From Saprospiraceae bacterium (GTDB lineage: Bacteria; Bacteroidota; Bacteroidia; Chitinophagales; Saprospiraceae): a stretch of 64,000 nt of DNA. The position numbers were made by a program, and so were the translations under genes. The notes under the pieces were generated by a model. The model worked only from the letters and a program-made list of their open reading frames with translations. It was not told the DNA's origin and did no database searches. Where the stretch lies: assembly GCA_026129545.1 (NCBI GenBank), contig JAHCHX010000001.1:1177501-1241500 (forward strand), given 5' to 3'. This document shows positions 30,975-39,900 of the stretch, one piece after another. Positions within the stretch are counted from its first letter, which is position 1. Every line of letters starts with the position of its first letter.

Positions 30975-32153
30975 ATGCTTATCACATTTCCGAAAGGTTT
31001 TATCTGGGGCACTTCCACCGCCGCCGCACAGGTGGAAACAGCATTCGACCATCCGTGGCGAGGCGTGCGCACCTCGGATGGCTATGTCTTCGAGCGAACT
31101 ACTGACCACGAAAAAAGACGCATGGAGGATGCGGAATTTATCGTTCGATTGGGTGGCATCTACCGATGCAGCGTGGATTGGGCCCGCTTGCAACGCGGGC
31201 CTTTCGCAAAATTTGACAAGGAGGTGGTGGAAGAGTATTGCTCATTTTTTGAACGGCTGCGAAATGGTGGGGTAGGGCTGATGTTTGTGTTGCACCATTT
31301 TGCCCACCCCAACTGGTTTGAGCAGCAAGGCGGCTGGGCAAAAGAGGACAATATCCCTTATTTCCTTGATTTTGTGCGGCAATGCGTCAAGCATTTTGGC
31401 GAATATGTGCGCTATTGGAATACTTTCAATGAGCCAAACGTGTACGCCATGAATGCTTTTTGGCTCGGTCATTTTCCGCCATTCAAAAAACGTCAATACT
31501 TCACGGCCAATCGAGTGTTGGACAACATGGGCAAGGCACACCTCATCGCCCGGACCATGATTCGGGAAAAATCGGATATGCCAGTAGGCATCTCGCTCAA
31601 CACGGCCAGCTTCGTGGGCCTCAATATATTGGGGCGACCAGTTGCCGCTTTCGCGCGCTGGTGGTTCATGGAACGTGCCGCACGCCCCTTCAAAAAATGC
31701 GACTACTGGGGGCTGAGCTATTACGCATACGTCCCGTTCGACCCTTTTCCGCTCGATGCCATCCATCGGCGGCCAGAGATGGAACAACGCAACATACCGC
31801 ATGACAAAATGTGGGGCTATGACCCGGAAGGGTTGGGGCAGGTACTCCGTTTTTTTCATCAAAAATATGGGAAACCTATTATAATCACCGAAAATGGCAT
31901 CTGCACAGACGATGCGCCGCAACGCATCAAGGCCATCAAGGACTATTTGCGTGTGTGTCATGCTGCCATGCAAGATGGCGTGCCTTTGTTAGGCTACATA
32001 CATTGGAGCACTTGGGACAATTTCGAGTGGCACCTCGGCCCGACTTATCGTTTTGGGTTGGTGCGCGTTGATTTCGAGACGATGGAGCGTGCGATGACCG
32101 AGGCTGGGTTGTTTTATGAGCAAGTGGCAAGGGAGAATGCGGTAGAGGTTTGA
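30975..32153 (+). CDS. GH1 beta-glycosidase (cytoplasmic)
   Basis: 392 residues, short for GH1 (usually about 440-480). The start FPKGFIWGTSTAAAQVE is the GH1 N-terminal signature. The acid/base Glu153 in YWNTFNEPN and the nucleophile Glu306 in IIITENGIC are both present, as is the substrate-binding WSTWDNFEWHLG region. It should be a retaining beta-glucosidase or related enzyme acting on short beta-linked sugars. No signal peptide. It starts 38 bp after the ASPIC protein gene. The missing length appears to be in the loops of the middle third, which may open the active site (inference). Confidence 0.92.
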   Translation: MLITFPKGFIWGTSTAAAQVETAFDHPWRGVRTSDGYVFERTTDHEKRRMEDAEFIVRLGGIYRCSVDWARLQRGPFAKFDKEVVEEYCSFFERLRNGGVGLMFVLHHFAHPNWFEQQGGWAKEDNIPYFLDFVRQCVKHFGEYVRYWNTFNEPNVYAMNAFWLGHFPPFKKRQYFTANRVLDNMGKAHLIARTMIREKSDMPVGISLNTASFVGLNILGRPVAAFARWWFMERAARPFKKCDYWGLSYYAYVPFDPFPLDAIHRRPEMEQRNIPHDKMWGYDPEGLGQVLRFFHQKYGKPIIITENGICTDDAPQRIKAIKDYLRVCHAAMQDGVPLLGYIHWSTWDNFEWHLGPTYRFGLVRVDFETMERAMTEAGLFYEQVARENAVEV

Positions 32154-32260
32154 GGCAAAGGGATTGCTTCATCCTTTGCATGGCTGGTGGATTGCTAGCC
32201 GAAACCCCTCGATTCCGCCTTGTTTGGTCTTCTATGCCTTTTGGTCAAGGCCAGTTTGCT

Positions 32261-32310
32261 TAAATTTGTTCGCCCGAGGTCAGACTTCTGACTTCAGGCG
32301 AACAAATTTA
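32261..32310. repeat. 50-nt near-perfect hairpin between convergent genes
   Basis: TAAATTTGTTCGCC (32261-32274) pairs perfectly with GGCGAACAAATTTA (32297-32310). Inside, GTCAGA pairs with TCTGAC around CT, with one mismatch and one G-T wobble between. It is about 24 bp of stem with a 2-nt loop, in the gap between GH1 and the DUF1269-like gene, and possibly acts as a bidirectional terminator. Confidence 0.8.
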
Positions 32311-32348
32311 AACAACCTCTATACGGACACCGCTTAAGTTTCTATAGA

Positions 32349-33155
32349 TCAAGCATCAAAACTCAGTGCCTCGCCAATCAATGCCGATGCCTGTTTGAGT
32401 TTGGCACTTCTGGCATTGTACTCTGCTTTCATGGTGTCCAATCGTTTTTGCAGCCGGGCTTTTCTTTTCTCATCGGCATCTTTAATCTGTTTTTCCATTT
32501 CATGTGCTTTGCCCTCAAACTCGTTCCGTGTGTCATCCATTTTCTTTTTCAACAACTCATCGGTTGCCTTCGCCTTATTTTTGAGGCGGGTAATCGCTGC
32601 ATTGATTTTTGCTTTTCTTTCTTCATTGGCGTGCTTCAACTCTTCCTTCAGCATTTTGAATTCATCGGCTATCGCCTGAGATTCTCTTTCCATTTGCTGG
32701 TCAATAACCTCATACCTGAACTTCCTGAACACAATCCCATTCAGCGGCTCAAGTGCGGTATCCACAGGAATCGTCCATTCCTCATCCACGTCTGCGATTA
32801 CCGCTGTTTTGCCGTTGGTCAGCGCCTTTGAAACATCGTCAACGAATTCAGCATTGACGTCGTCTTGCCCTACATCGAAGAGCAGCCCAATAAACGAACC
32901 GGCGGCGGCGCCTATGGCAACTCCGACAGGGCCTCCCAGCAGACCGATTAAACTGCCTGTCATAAGGCCGGTCGCTGTGCCTACGGGGCCTTCGTCCTGA
33001 GCGGTTTTGAGATTCATTTTTCCGTTGGCATCTTTGCTGACAACCGCTGATGCGTACAAACTGATGTCACCGTTTCGGTGCAAGGATTTTAAGGTGGTCA
33101 AACCTTCGTGAGCTTTGGCTTCGTTGTCGAAAACAGCCACTAACATTTTGTTCAT
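32349..33155 (-). CDS. DUF1269-like membrane-associated protein with glycine zipper and coiled coil
   Basis: 268 residues from ATG 33155 (MNKMLVAVFDNEAKAHEGL). The N-terminal half matches the DUF1269 pattern: a small ferredoxin-like region, then a glycine-rich hydrophobic segment (GLMTGSLIGLLGGPVGVAIG) that probably inserts in or lines a membrane. The second half is a long charged coiled coil rich in Lys/Glu/Ala (about 160-255). The next gene upstream on the same strand is HdeD-like, 105 bp away, so the two are probably one stress-related operon. Biochemical role unknown. Confidence 0.75.
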   Translation of the reverse strand: MNKMLVAVFDNEAKAHEGLTTLKSLHRNGDISLYASAVVSKDANGKMNLKTAQDEGPVGTATGLMTGSLIGLLGGPVGVAIGAAAGSFIGLLFDVGQDDVNAEFVDDVSKALTNGKTAVIADVDEEWTIPVDTALEPLNGIVFRKFRYEVIDQQMERESQAIADEFKMLKEELKHANEERKAKINAAITRLKNKAKATDELLKKKMDDTRNEFEGKAHEMEKQIKDADEKRKARLQKRLDTMKAEYNARSAKLKQASALIGEALSFDA

Positions 33156-33260
33156 GATGCATTGAATTTTAAGTGTGAATTTATTATTGGTGATTGGCTC
33201 GTGTTCAAATTTGATTGATTTCCAAAACAACTTTTAAACATGAGCTTGATGATGGAATCG

Positions 33261-33836
33261 CTACATTGACAATTGCTTTTTCAACTGCCGCAACTGGAAA
33301 GCGAGCCAGATTCTGAAAATGCCGATAGAGAAGAACGCCATCGCCGTCCAGACGACAACCGTCAACCCCGCATAAACGGGATACCTCAGTAAGAAGAATG
33401 AGAACAGCAGCCCTGCTATCCCGAAAAACAGCAGCCACCCCCAATTTTTTACGGCCAGGATTTGCAGATTGATAGAAACGCCAATCGCCATCATGGAGCG
33501 GAACATCAGCCCAAAACCGACAACAAATGGCAGGACGGTCATGCTGAGCAGGGGGTTCGAAACGAGCATGATACCGATGAGCAAGTCAATGATTCCGCCC
33601 GCGAGTATCCAGCCCCAACCCCGTGTCTCCTTGCGTTCCGACACGGCCATGTAGATTTCGAGGATGCCGTTTGCCACAAACGCTACGCTGAACAACATAG
33701 CCAGCGCCATGTAGCTTTCAACGGGAGTGCGCAACACCAAAAAGCCGGTCACAATGAAAAGGATGCCCAGCAACATGGAAGCCCACCAGTGGCGTACCGC
33801 GTAGGCACTTTGATTGATAAAAGATGTTGTGTTCAT
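33261..33836 (-). CDS. HdeD/DUF308 family membrane protein
   Basis: 191 residues with about six hydrophobic segments, for example ASMLLGILFIVTGFLVL, AMLFSVAFVANGILEIY and GWGWILAGGIIDLLIGIMLV, the DUF308 repeat pattern of three hairpins. E. coli HdeD contributes to acid resistance at high cell density. In Bacteroidota the role is unproven. It is upstream of the DUF1269-like gene. A 50-bp sequence 189-237 bp upstream of its start is shared with the doxX promoter region, suggesting control by the AraC regulator encoded between them. Confidence 0.85.
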   Translation of the reverse strand: MNTTSFINQSAYAVRHWWASMLLGILFIVTGFLVLRTPVESYMALAMLFSVAFVANGILEIYMAVSERKETRGWGWILAGGIIDLLIGIMLVSNPLLSMTVLPFVVGFGLMFRSMMAIGVSINLQILAVKNWGWLLFFGIAGLLFSFFLLRYPVYAGLTVVVWTAMAFFSIGIFRIWLAFQLRQLKKQLSM

Positions 33837-34024
33837 GATTTTATGTTTTATAGTGAAAAAAAATTTGAACCAATCGTGCAGCTGTTTGAATTTTCGGCGG
33901 TGTTAAACTTCAAGTGATTAAAGGCCGCTTGGCGTGCCACAACGGCAATCACTCATAAAATGCACCACCGAATTTCTCATCTGTCATCATCATCGGATTT
34001 GACAGTGCAAAGGTCGGCAGGTGC

Positions 34025-34073
34025 ATGCCCCTGTGAAAGGTTCATGCTTCGGCAAGATTGGTCAAAAAGTCGG
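34025..34073 (-). promoter_or_regulatory. Shared 50-bp upstream motif, site 1 (hdeD side)
   Basis: Aligned with 35461-35510 it matches at 38 of 50 positions with one gap. In the gene-sense strand it contains TTGACCAATCTTGCCGAAGC, two half-sites TTGaCcAA and TTGcCgAA repeated at 10 bp, the spacing expected for an AraC-family dimer or a two-HTH monomer. Confidence 0.6.
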
Positions 34074-34102
34074 CTTGATGAAAACGGAGACCTTCTTAAA
34101 GG

Positions 34103-35008
34103 TCAGGAGGAGAGGCGGTATTCTTTAGGCGAGATACCCGCATGCCTTTTAAAGAATTTGCCAAAGAAGGACTGGTCGCTGAAATGAAGTGCTTCGGCTA
34201 TCTGCGCGATGCTCAACTCGGGATTGTCCAACAGCAGTTTTGATTCGAGCATCACATAACAATCAATGAGTTCGCCCGCTGTTTTGCCTGTGATTTCTTT
34301 CACCGTTTCGGTAAGATATTTCGGAGTGATATGGAGTTGTTCCGCATACGCCTGCACATTCCGGTTCTGCCTGAATTGCTTTTGCACCAAGTGCGTAAAA
34401 TTCATCACAAGGCTTTCTTTTCGCGTGACGTGATGCTTGAAAGGAAGCGTATATTTTTTGCTCATGCCGTACACCTCGTATAGAAAGACGTAAAAAGTGT
34501 GAAACAAGAGCTCTCTGCCATACTCATGGTTGTTCAAGGAAGAAACCCTTTCATCGAGTTGTTTTATGAGCGAATTTACTGCCGCGGCATCCTTGCTGTT
34601 GAGTTCCCAACAAGGCGAAAAGTGCGAGGAAAAATAATCCAGCATTTCAATCGCGTTTTTGTGCATTCCAATATCGGTCAAAAAATCCATCGTGAAATTC
34701 ACTCCTGATACAAGGCTGTCCTTAGATACCGTTTCAACTTTCTTTATGGCGTATGGGGCGACAATGATTAAGGCGTTTTTTCCGACAGAGTATTTTTCGA
34801 GATTTAATTGGAAAGTCAATTCGCCTCTGGAAATGAGAAGGACGTTCATGAAATCAGACCTGAAATGATGTCTGAACGTGGCCTGCTCAAAAAACGGCTG
34901 ATTATATCGTATTGAAAAACCCGGCACGTGCGAATCAGCATGAAAATCGTCTCCCGATAAAGTATCGGAAAATGCGTGAAATGAAATTTTTGAACTTCGC
35001 CCAGGCAT
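34103..35008 (-). CDS. AraC-family transcriptional regulator
   Basis: 301 residues from ATG 35008 (MPGRSSKISFHAF); a TTG at 35023 opens the frame earlier but lies upstream of the -7 box. The N-terminal two thirds is a cupin-type sensor (RGELTFQLNLEKYSVGKNAL). The C-terminal 100 residues hold two HTH motifs: NVQAYAEQLHITPKYLTETV and SIAQIAEALHFSDQSFFGKF, closing with KRHAGISPKEYR. It follows doxX by 51 bp and is followed by hdeD and the DUF1269-like gene. The promoter box lies only 4 nt from the ATG, so a leaderless transcript is likely. It probably recognises the 50-bp motif upstream of doxX and hdeD. Confidence 0.9.
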   Translation of the reverse strand: MPGRSSKISFHAFSDTLSGDDFHADSHVPGFSIRYNQPFFEQATFRHHFRSDFMNVLLISRGELTFQLNLEKYSVGKNALIIVAPYAIKKVETVSKDSLVSGVNFTMDFLTDIGMHKNAIEMLDYFSSHFSPCWELNSKDAAAVNSLIKQLDERVSSLNNHEYGRELLFHTFYVFLYEVYGMSKKYTLPFKHHVTRKESLVMNFTHLVQKQFRQNRNVQAYAEQLHITPKYLTETVKEITGKTAGELIDCYVMLESKLLLDNPELSIAQIAEALHFSDQSFFGKFFKRHAGISPKEYRLSS

Positions 35009-35012
35009 AGAG

Positions 35013-35020
35013 CAAAGGTA
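35013..35020 (-). promoter_or_regulatory. -7 box of the AraC gene, leaderless arrangement
   Basis: TACCTTTG on the minus strand, exact consensus, with CTCT and then the ATG. A TTTG lies 23 bp upstream. Initiation a few bases past the box would fall at or next to the ATG. Confidence 0.6.
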
Positions 35021-35059
35021 CAAAAGTTGACGCTTCCCGCTCCCAAATGCATCAATCCG

Positions 35060-35398
35060 CTAAACAACGATTGTTGATATTGAAAGCAAAATTCCAAGCA
35101 GGGCAAGCAGCAAAATAGCGGTAACAACAAGCAGCACATATTGCGCTGGTTTTGCGTGTTGGCGAAACAAAGCCACAGCGCCGCCTCCAATAATTGCGAG
35201 CAATCCCAATGCCGCAATCAATTCAAATTTGGTATACAGGCCAACGGTAAAAATTACTTCGGCAACCGCTGTCAGATATACCGCTGCCGGTCCAAAACCG
35301 GCCTTCTCGAACGTTGGTTTTGTCTTGCCCGTCAGTTTCCCGATTATGGCTAAGCCAAAGATTACCGCTAACGCAACTTTGATGACAATCACTTCCAT
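35060..35398 (-). CDS. DoxX-like small membrane protein
   Basis: 112 residues from ATG 35398 (MEVIVIKVALAVIFGLAIIG); the longer frame to 35530 would run through the shared operator motif. Four hydrophobic helices with KLTGKTKPTFEKAGFGPAAV after the first, typical of the DoxX-like family. Members are linked to redox or membrane stress, but the activity is not established. First gene of a likely doxX-araC operon. The shared 50-bp motif ends 62 bp upstream of its start. Confidence 0.8.
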   Translation of the reverse strand: MEVIVIKVALAVIFGLAIIGKLTGKTKPTFEKAGFGPAAVYLTAVAEVIFTVGLYTKFELIAALGLLAIIGGGAVALFRQHAKPAQYVLLVVTAILLLALLGILLSISTIVV

Positions 35399-35460
35399 AA
35401 TTTTTTGGACAGGAGTCGTTTTTTTAGAAATCAGATTGATGCCGCAAAGGTGAAACCTCG

Positions 35461-35510
35461 ATGCCCTTACGGAAAGGTGCAGACTTCGCCAAAGTTGGTC
35501 AAATTGTCGG
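35461..35510 (-). promoter_or_regulatory. Shared 50-bp upstream motif, site 2 (doxX side)
   Basis: Counterpart of 34025-34073. In the gene-sense strand it contains TTGACCAACTTTGGCGAAGT, again two TTGnCnAA half-sites 10 bp apart. The rest of the 35399-35858 gap (35511-35858) holds no ORF or signal I can support. Confidence 0.6.
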
Positions 35511-35858
35511 TTGGAGGGACTTTTTCTCAATTAGATGCTGGGACAGGAGGCCCTCTGCCCAACAGAGCCACAGCGCTTCACCGCGGTGCTTTGATGCGGC
35601 ACCAAGGAGATTTTGCCCAATTAACATTTCCTTGTGCGAGAAGAGCTATGGTCAACGCAACTCAGCCCCGTCCGCTTCGCTTGGCCGGGCAAGCCTCTGA
35701 GCACTGCATCTGACAAGGTGTTTTTGAACGAACGGCGCTTGCAATCCTTTGAAAATCACACAAATCAATCAAGGGCATCCCCACCTTGCGTTCAAACCCT
35801 CTTCAATCCGGGTATAATGCGTATGCCACCTTCCGCGTTTCTTGGGAAATTTTTTCCT

Positions 35859-36776
35859 ATGAAACGATATTTCCCACTTCTTGCGGTCACTCTACTTAGC
35901 ACCGCCGCCTGCCAAAAAGATGGCTCCGATTCCCCCGCAGCCAATTTGCAGTTCGAGTTCAAATTCGACGCGACGCAACCTCGATTGAACAACATCGGCT
36001 TGCCCGCAAATATCCCCGCTGGAAATGCGGCTCAAACGCCTGCCTTCAGGCAGATGAGCGTCCACTACATCGAACTGGCCCCCGGTGCGTTTACCGCGCT
36101 TGGCACGGGCGCCATCGTTTACCACGCGGCGGAAACTGACAAAGGCGGCGCAATGGCAGTGGATTTTGATAAAGCGCCAAAGGCTGGAGAGAACGAAGTC
36201 TTCGCCAAAATCAACTTGAAAAATGTGCCTCCCGGCACTTACGAATGGGTGCGGGCCAGCGTCACCTACCAAAACTACGACGTGACCTTCAACCTTAACA
36301 ATTTGCCCGTAGTAGGTAACTTGAACAATCAAAAAGGCACGGTCGCTTCCTTTGTTGGCTTCAACACATACATTACCACCGTGAAGCCGAACACTCGAAC
36401 GCTGACCGTCAACGATGACAAAAAGCAAGGCTTCTGGGCATTTGAAACTTCGTATGCCCCACCCTACGATATGTTCAACGATATCTACTTTGGCGAAGCG
36501 CCGGCAGGGGCCACCACGGTAGTGAACCCTTTGTTTGCGAGCAGCCCTATCCCGGCTGGCTCGTGTGTGGTGACAGGCAAATTCAACCAACCGCTGGTTG
36601 TCACTGGCGACGAAACCGAGGACATCACCGTGACACTTTCTTTTTCCATCAACAATAGCTTTGAATGGGTTGACACCAATGGCAACGGTCAACTTGACAT
36701 TTACGGAGACGGCGTGACACCCTCGGAAAAAATCGTGGACATGGGCCTACGTGGCCTCATTCCAAGCTGGAAGTGA
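35859..36776 (+). CDS. Hypothetical lipoprotein
   Basis: 305 residues from ATG 35859: MKRYFPLLAVTLLSTAAC ends in a lipobox, so the protein is anchored to a membrane through Cys18. The upstream extension of the frame (to 35634) is unlikely. The mature part is beta-rich (LQFEFKFDATQPRLNN, VHYIELAPGAFTALG) and ends with an acidic loop WVDTNGNGQLDIYGDG that could bind calcium. No enzyme motif. It is isolated between the stress module and a convergent protease gene. Function unknown. Confidence 0.8.
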   Translation: MKRYFPLLAVTLLSTAACQKDGSDSPAANLQFEFKFDATQPRLNNIGLPANIPAGNAAQTPAFRQMSVHYIELAPGAFTALGTGAIVYHAAETDKGGAMAVDFDKAPKAGENEVFAKINLKNVPPGTYEWVRASVTYQNYDVTFNLNNLPVVGNLNNQKGTVASFVGFNTYITTVKPNTRTLTVNDDKKQGFWAFETSYAPPYDMFNDIYFGEAPAGATTVVNPLFASSPIPAGSCVVTGKFNQPLVVTGDETEDITVTLSFSINNSFEWVDTNGNGQLDIYGDGVTPSEKIVDMGLRGLIPSWK

Positions 36777-36854
36777 GCGGGCTTATGCTGTGACAAAAAT
36801 CATGGATGCGCAACAGACACCTTTCCTGAACCATGCGCATATATCCCAGCTATT

Positions 36855-36963
36855 TGACAGGTTTTTTGCTGAAATCCTTTTTTGACAGGATTGAGAAGAT
36901 TTACAGGTTAATTAAATTAAAACCTGCCACTCTTGTCAATCCTGTCAAAAAAGGAACCTGTCA
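36855..36963. repeat. Composite palindromic repeat, copy A of the GACAGGATTGACAAG family
   Basis: 34-nt arms at 36876-36909 and 36921-36954 (CCTTTTTTGACAGGATTGA and its complement, about five mismatches). They are enclosed by outer arms TGACAGGTT (36855-36863) and AACCTGTCA (36955-36963). It sits between a plus-strand lipoprotein gene and the end of the minus-strand subtilase gene. Confidence 0.8.
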
Positions 36964-36996
36964 GCCGGTTAGAGGCATGAGACACATTTGCTCGCC

Positions 36997-39900
36997 TTAC
37001 TGTACCACAATTTTGAATCCTTGCCACTCACCTGCCAACTGCATATTCAGTTGATACACCCCTTTGGGCAGGCGCAAATCTTCGAAGGGTATCGCGTTGC
37101 GACCTGCGTTTAATGACATTCCCATTTCCTTAATTAAGCGCCCCTGGCTGTCGAACAAACCGAACATCGCATCGGGGATGGCAGCGGGACTTTCTATTTC
37201 TACCTGAAAATCACCCGGCGTGGGGTTGGGGTATATGCGAATGCCGTAGCGGCTCGACAAATCTCCCAAGCCGAGCGTGGTGGATACTTCCGAGGTCGTT
37301 TGGGCAGTCCTGCAATGATTGGTGGCCGCGAGCTGCACAGAATACACCCCGTTTTGGGCGTAAGTATGGACAGGGTTGGTAGCCGTGCTGCCGTTCCCGT
37401 CGCCAAAATCCCAGGAAAAAGTGACCGCGTGCTGGCTTGTGTTGGTGAAAGTCATTTTCAGGCCGTCCTGTTGAACCCAAAAACTAGGCATGGGGTCCGC
37501 AGAGACCTTAATAGTATTGATGATGGTGTCCGTCCCGATGATGTTGGAAGTAATCAGCCGCACGTTTTTATCGCCGGATGAGATATACCTGACCGCGTGA
37601 GGCCCCACACCGACGGCGGTCAAAGGCGAAGCCAATTGGCCAAAATACCATTGATAGTTGGTGAAGTCGCCACCGGTTTGGTTAGCTACATACACTATGG
37701 TGTCGCCAATGCACAACGAATCGGCAGAGGCGGCGAACGAAGCCTTGGGCTGGCTCACATTGTACTCTACCACCCCGATATTGTCCAAGTAGATATTGTT
37801 GCCCGCTCCATTGGTTGAGGCAAACCGAACAATCACTTTTTGCCCGACGAATTGGCTCAAATCAGCCACCTCCCTGCGCCAATCGCTCGCTTTGGTTGGG
37901 ACAAAAGATGTTGTCAAAGCGCCTGCCGTGCTGAGCTCTGGGTCGCTTTTTTCCCAAACGACGACTGGTGGGGCGGAAAGATTGCAGGCCGGGAACACCT
38001 CTACTCGAAGGCGCTCCACTCGGTTGCTGCGTCGCGCATGGGCCAAGTCGAAGGCAATGCTCGGACTATTGAGATTGCTCAAGTCCACAGGAATCAAATC
38101 AAGATAATCCTGCTCATTCATGGTCAAGTATGAAAAACAATTGAGCACCACCGCACGCGTAGGGAAGCCATTGGAGCCTGTCACGTTTTGACTCGTCCTT
38201 GTCCATGTGAAATTGCCGTCGGGATTGATGACTCGCCAGCCAAAAGGAGGAAAATTGAAGTCTTGGAATCCCTCGGTGAAGTAATTGTTGAGTGGGTTTG
38301 CGGCTGCTTGGAAAGACATTCGCAAGGTGTCGTTGAAAAAAGCATTCTCAAGCGCGTAAGTTGACCACACTTTCAAATCAATATCGCCATTTTCCGCAAT
38401 CAAAAGAGGGGTTTGAAAACTGAACAGCAGGATTTGACCCGGAGACATATTGGGCACGCTTTGCGAAATGGGCAACTTGTTGCTTGCCTGATAATGAAGC
38501 GTTGCGCCCACGACGGGGTTGGAGCCTTCGTTTTTCAACAATACCGTCACCGGGAGCACAAAAGGGGAACAGCGTATCTCTCGCTCACCAGAAGGCGACT
38601 CGATAAAACGAACCGCCAGGTCATTGGGCTGCACACAGTTTTTCAACTCGCCGGGCCACTGTACAGCAGTGGCCCGGCGCCCAGCCAGCCCATTACTCCC
38701 AATAGCCCTGACTGATGCCCATTGCTCCTTGCCACCGTTTTGAAGCGGGATGGTGAAGGCATTGGAGGCAGTGCTTCCCACAATTTCCATGTATTTATTG
38801 CCCAACAAATAAATCTGGCTCGACAAGGTGTCGTTTGCGGGTGTCCATTTCACCACCATTGAGTCTGGGCACACCTTTTCAATTTGGATGTTCGACACAA
38901 GAGGGGCTATGGTCAAGGGAAACTCAGTGACATGGCTCACAAGACCTCTCTGAATCAGCAACTTGATTTTTCCATTAACAATGTTTGGCACCTCCCAGTC
39001 AAACATCCGCAGGTTGCCCGGCACGTCGGCGATTTGCTTCCAACTAAATCCATTATCGGTCGAATAGCGCAGGGAGAAAACACCGTGTTCGCCAAAGGCA
39101 TCCCAATGGATGCGCTCTATTTCGCCCGGCACAAATGCTTCGCCCCCAATGGGATATGTAATACGGATGTCATCGGTCAAGAACTCCCATGCCAACACAA
39201 AACGCTGCGGCCCAAAAGGAACTTCGGTGCCAACAATGCGCACACTATAAGTGCCGGGCAGCGGGTTGTCAATGGACACTTGTTCGGTGTTGTTGAGCGA
39301 GTCGCGGCCTTGTGTGGCAGGCTGGTCGAGGTAGAATGGAACGGGCGTAGGGTCGAGTTTCCACGGCAGATGTAAATTGCCATTGGGCGCGACCACCCTT
39401 AAATCAAGGTCGTTGAGCAGCGCCACGGCGGCGTTTGTGGCTGCGGGAGGGTCGGCCCAATAAGCCATGATGCGCACTTGACGGACGTTGGTTGGGATTT
39501 GCAGCGAAAATGTCTGCTGCTGCCCATGGTCAGTCTGACCATGCAGGTAGTGCTCTTCCTCCAACAAGCGCAAGGCTCGCGCGGCATTGACGTGCCCCCA
39601 GCCAAATTTAAAATCGGGGCCAACATTCCCCAAGTCGTTGGCGGTGTTGAGAATGGCGGTTTTCAACAAAGCGGCCTCTGGTTCTTGGCCACCATTCAGG
39701 CTTTTGTATGCATGGGTCAATTGAGCAAGGCACCCCGCGATGCCCGGTGCCGCTCCTGAGGTGCCGCCAAATGTCATGTAGGTATGATTGTGGTCGGTTG
39801 ATTCTTGCAATTGGCCATTGGCTGAAATATCAGGTTTCAGCCGGCCGTCGTGAGCCGGGCCTCGACTGGAGCTGATTTCGAGCGAGGCGTCGGCGAACAA

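Noticed and set aside
35405..35713. ORF(s) in the doxX-lipoprotein gap
   Set aside because: Translation is low-complexity and unlike known proteins; overlaps the shared operator motif; no start signal.
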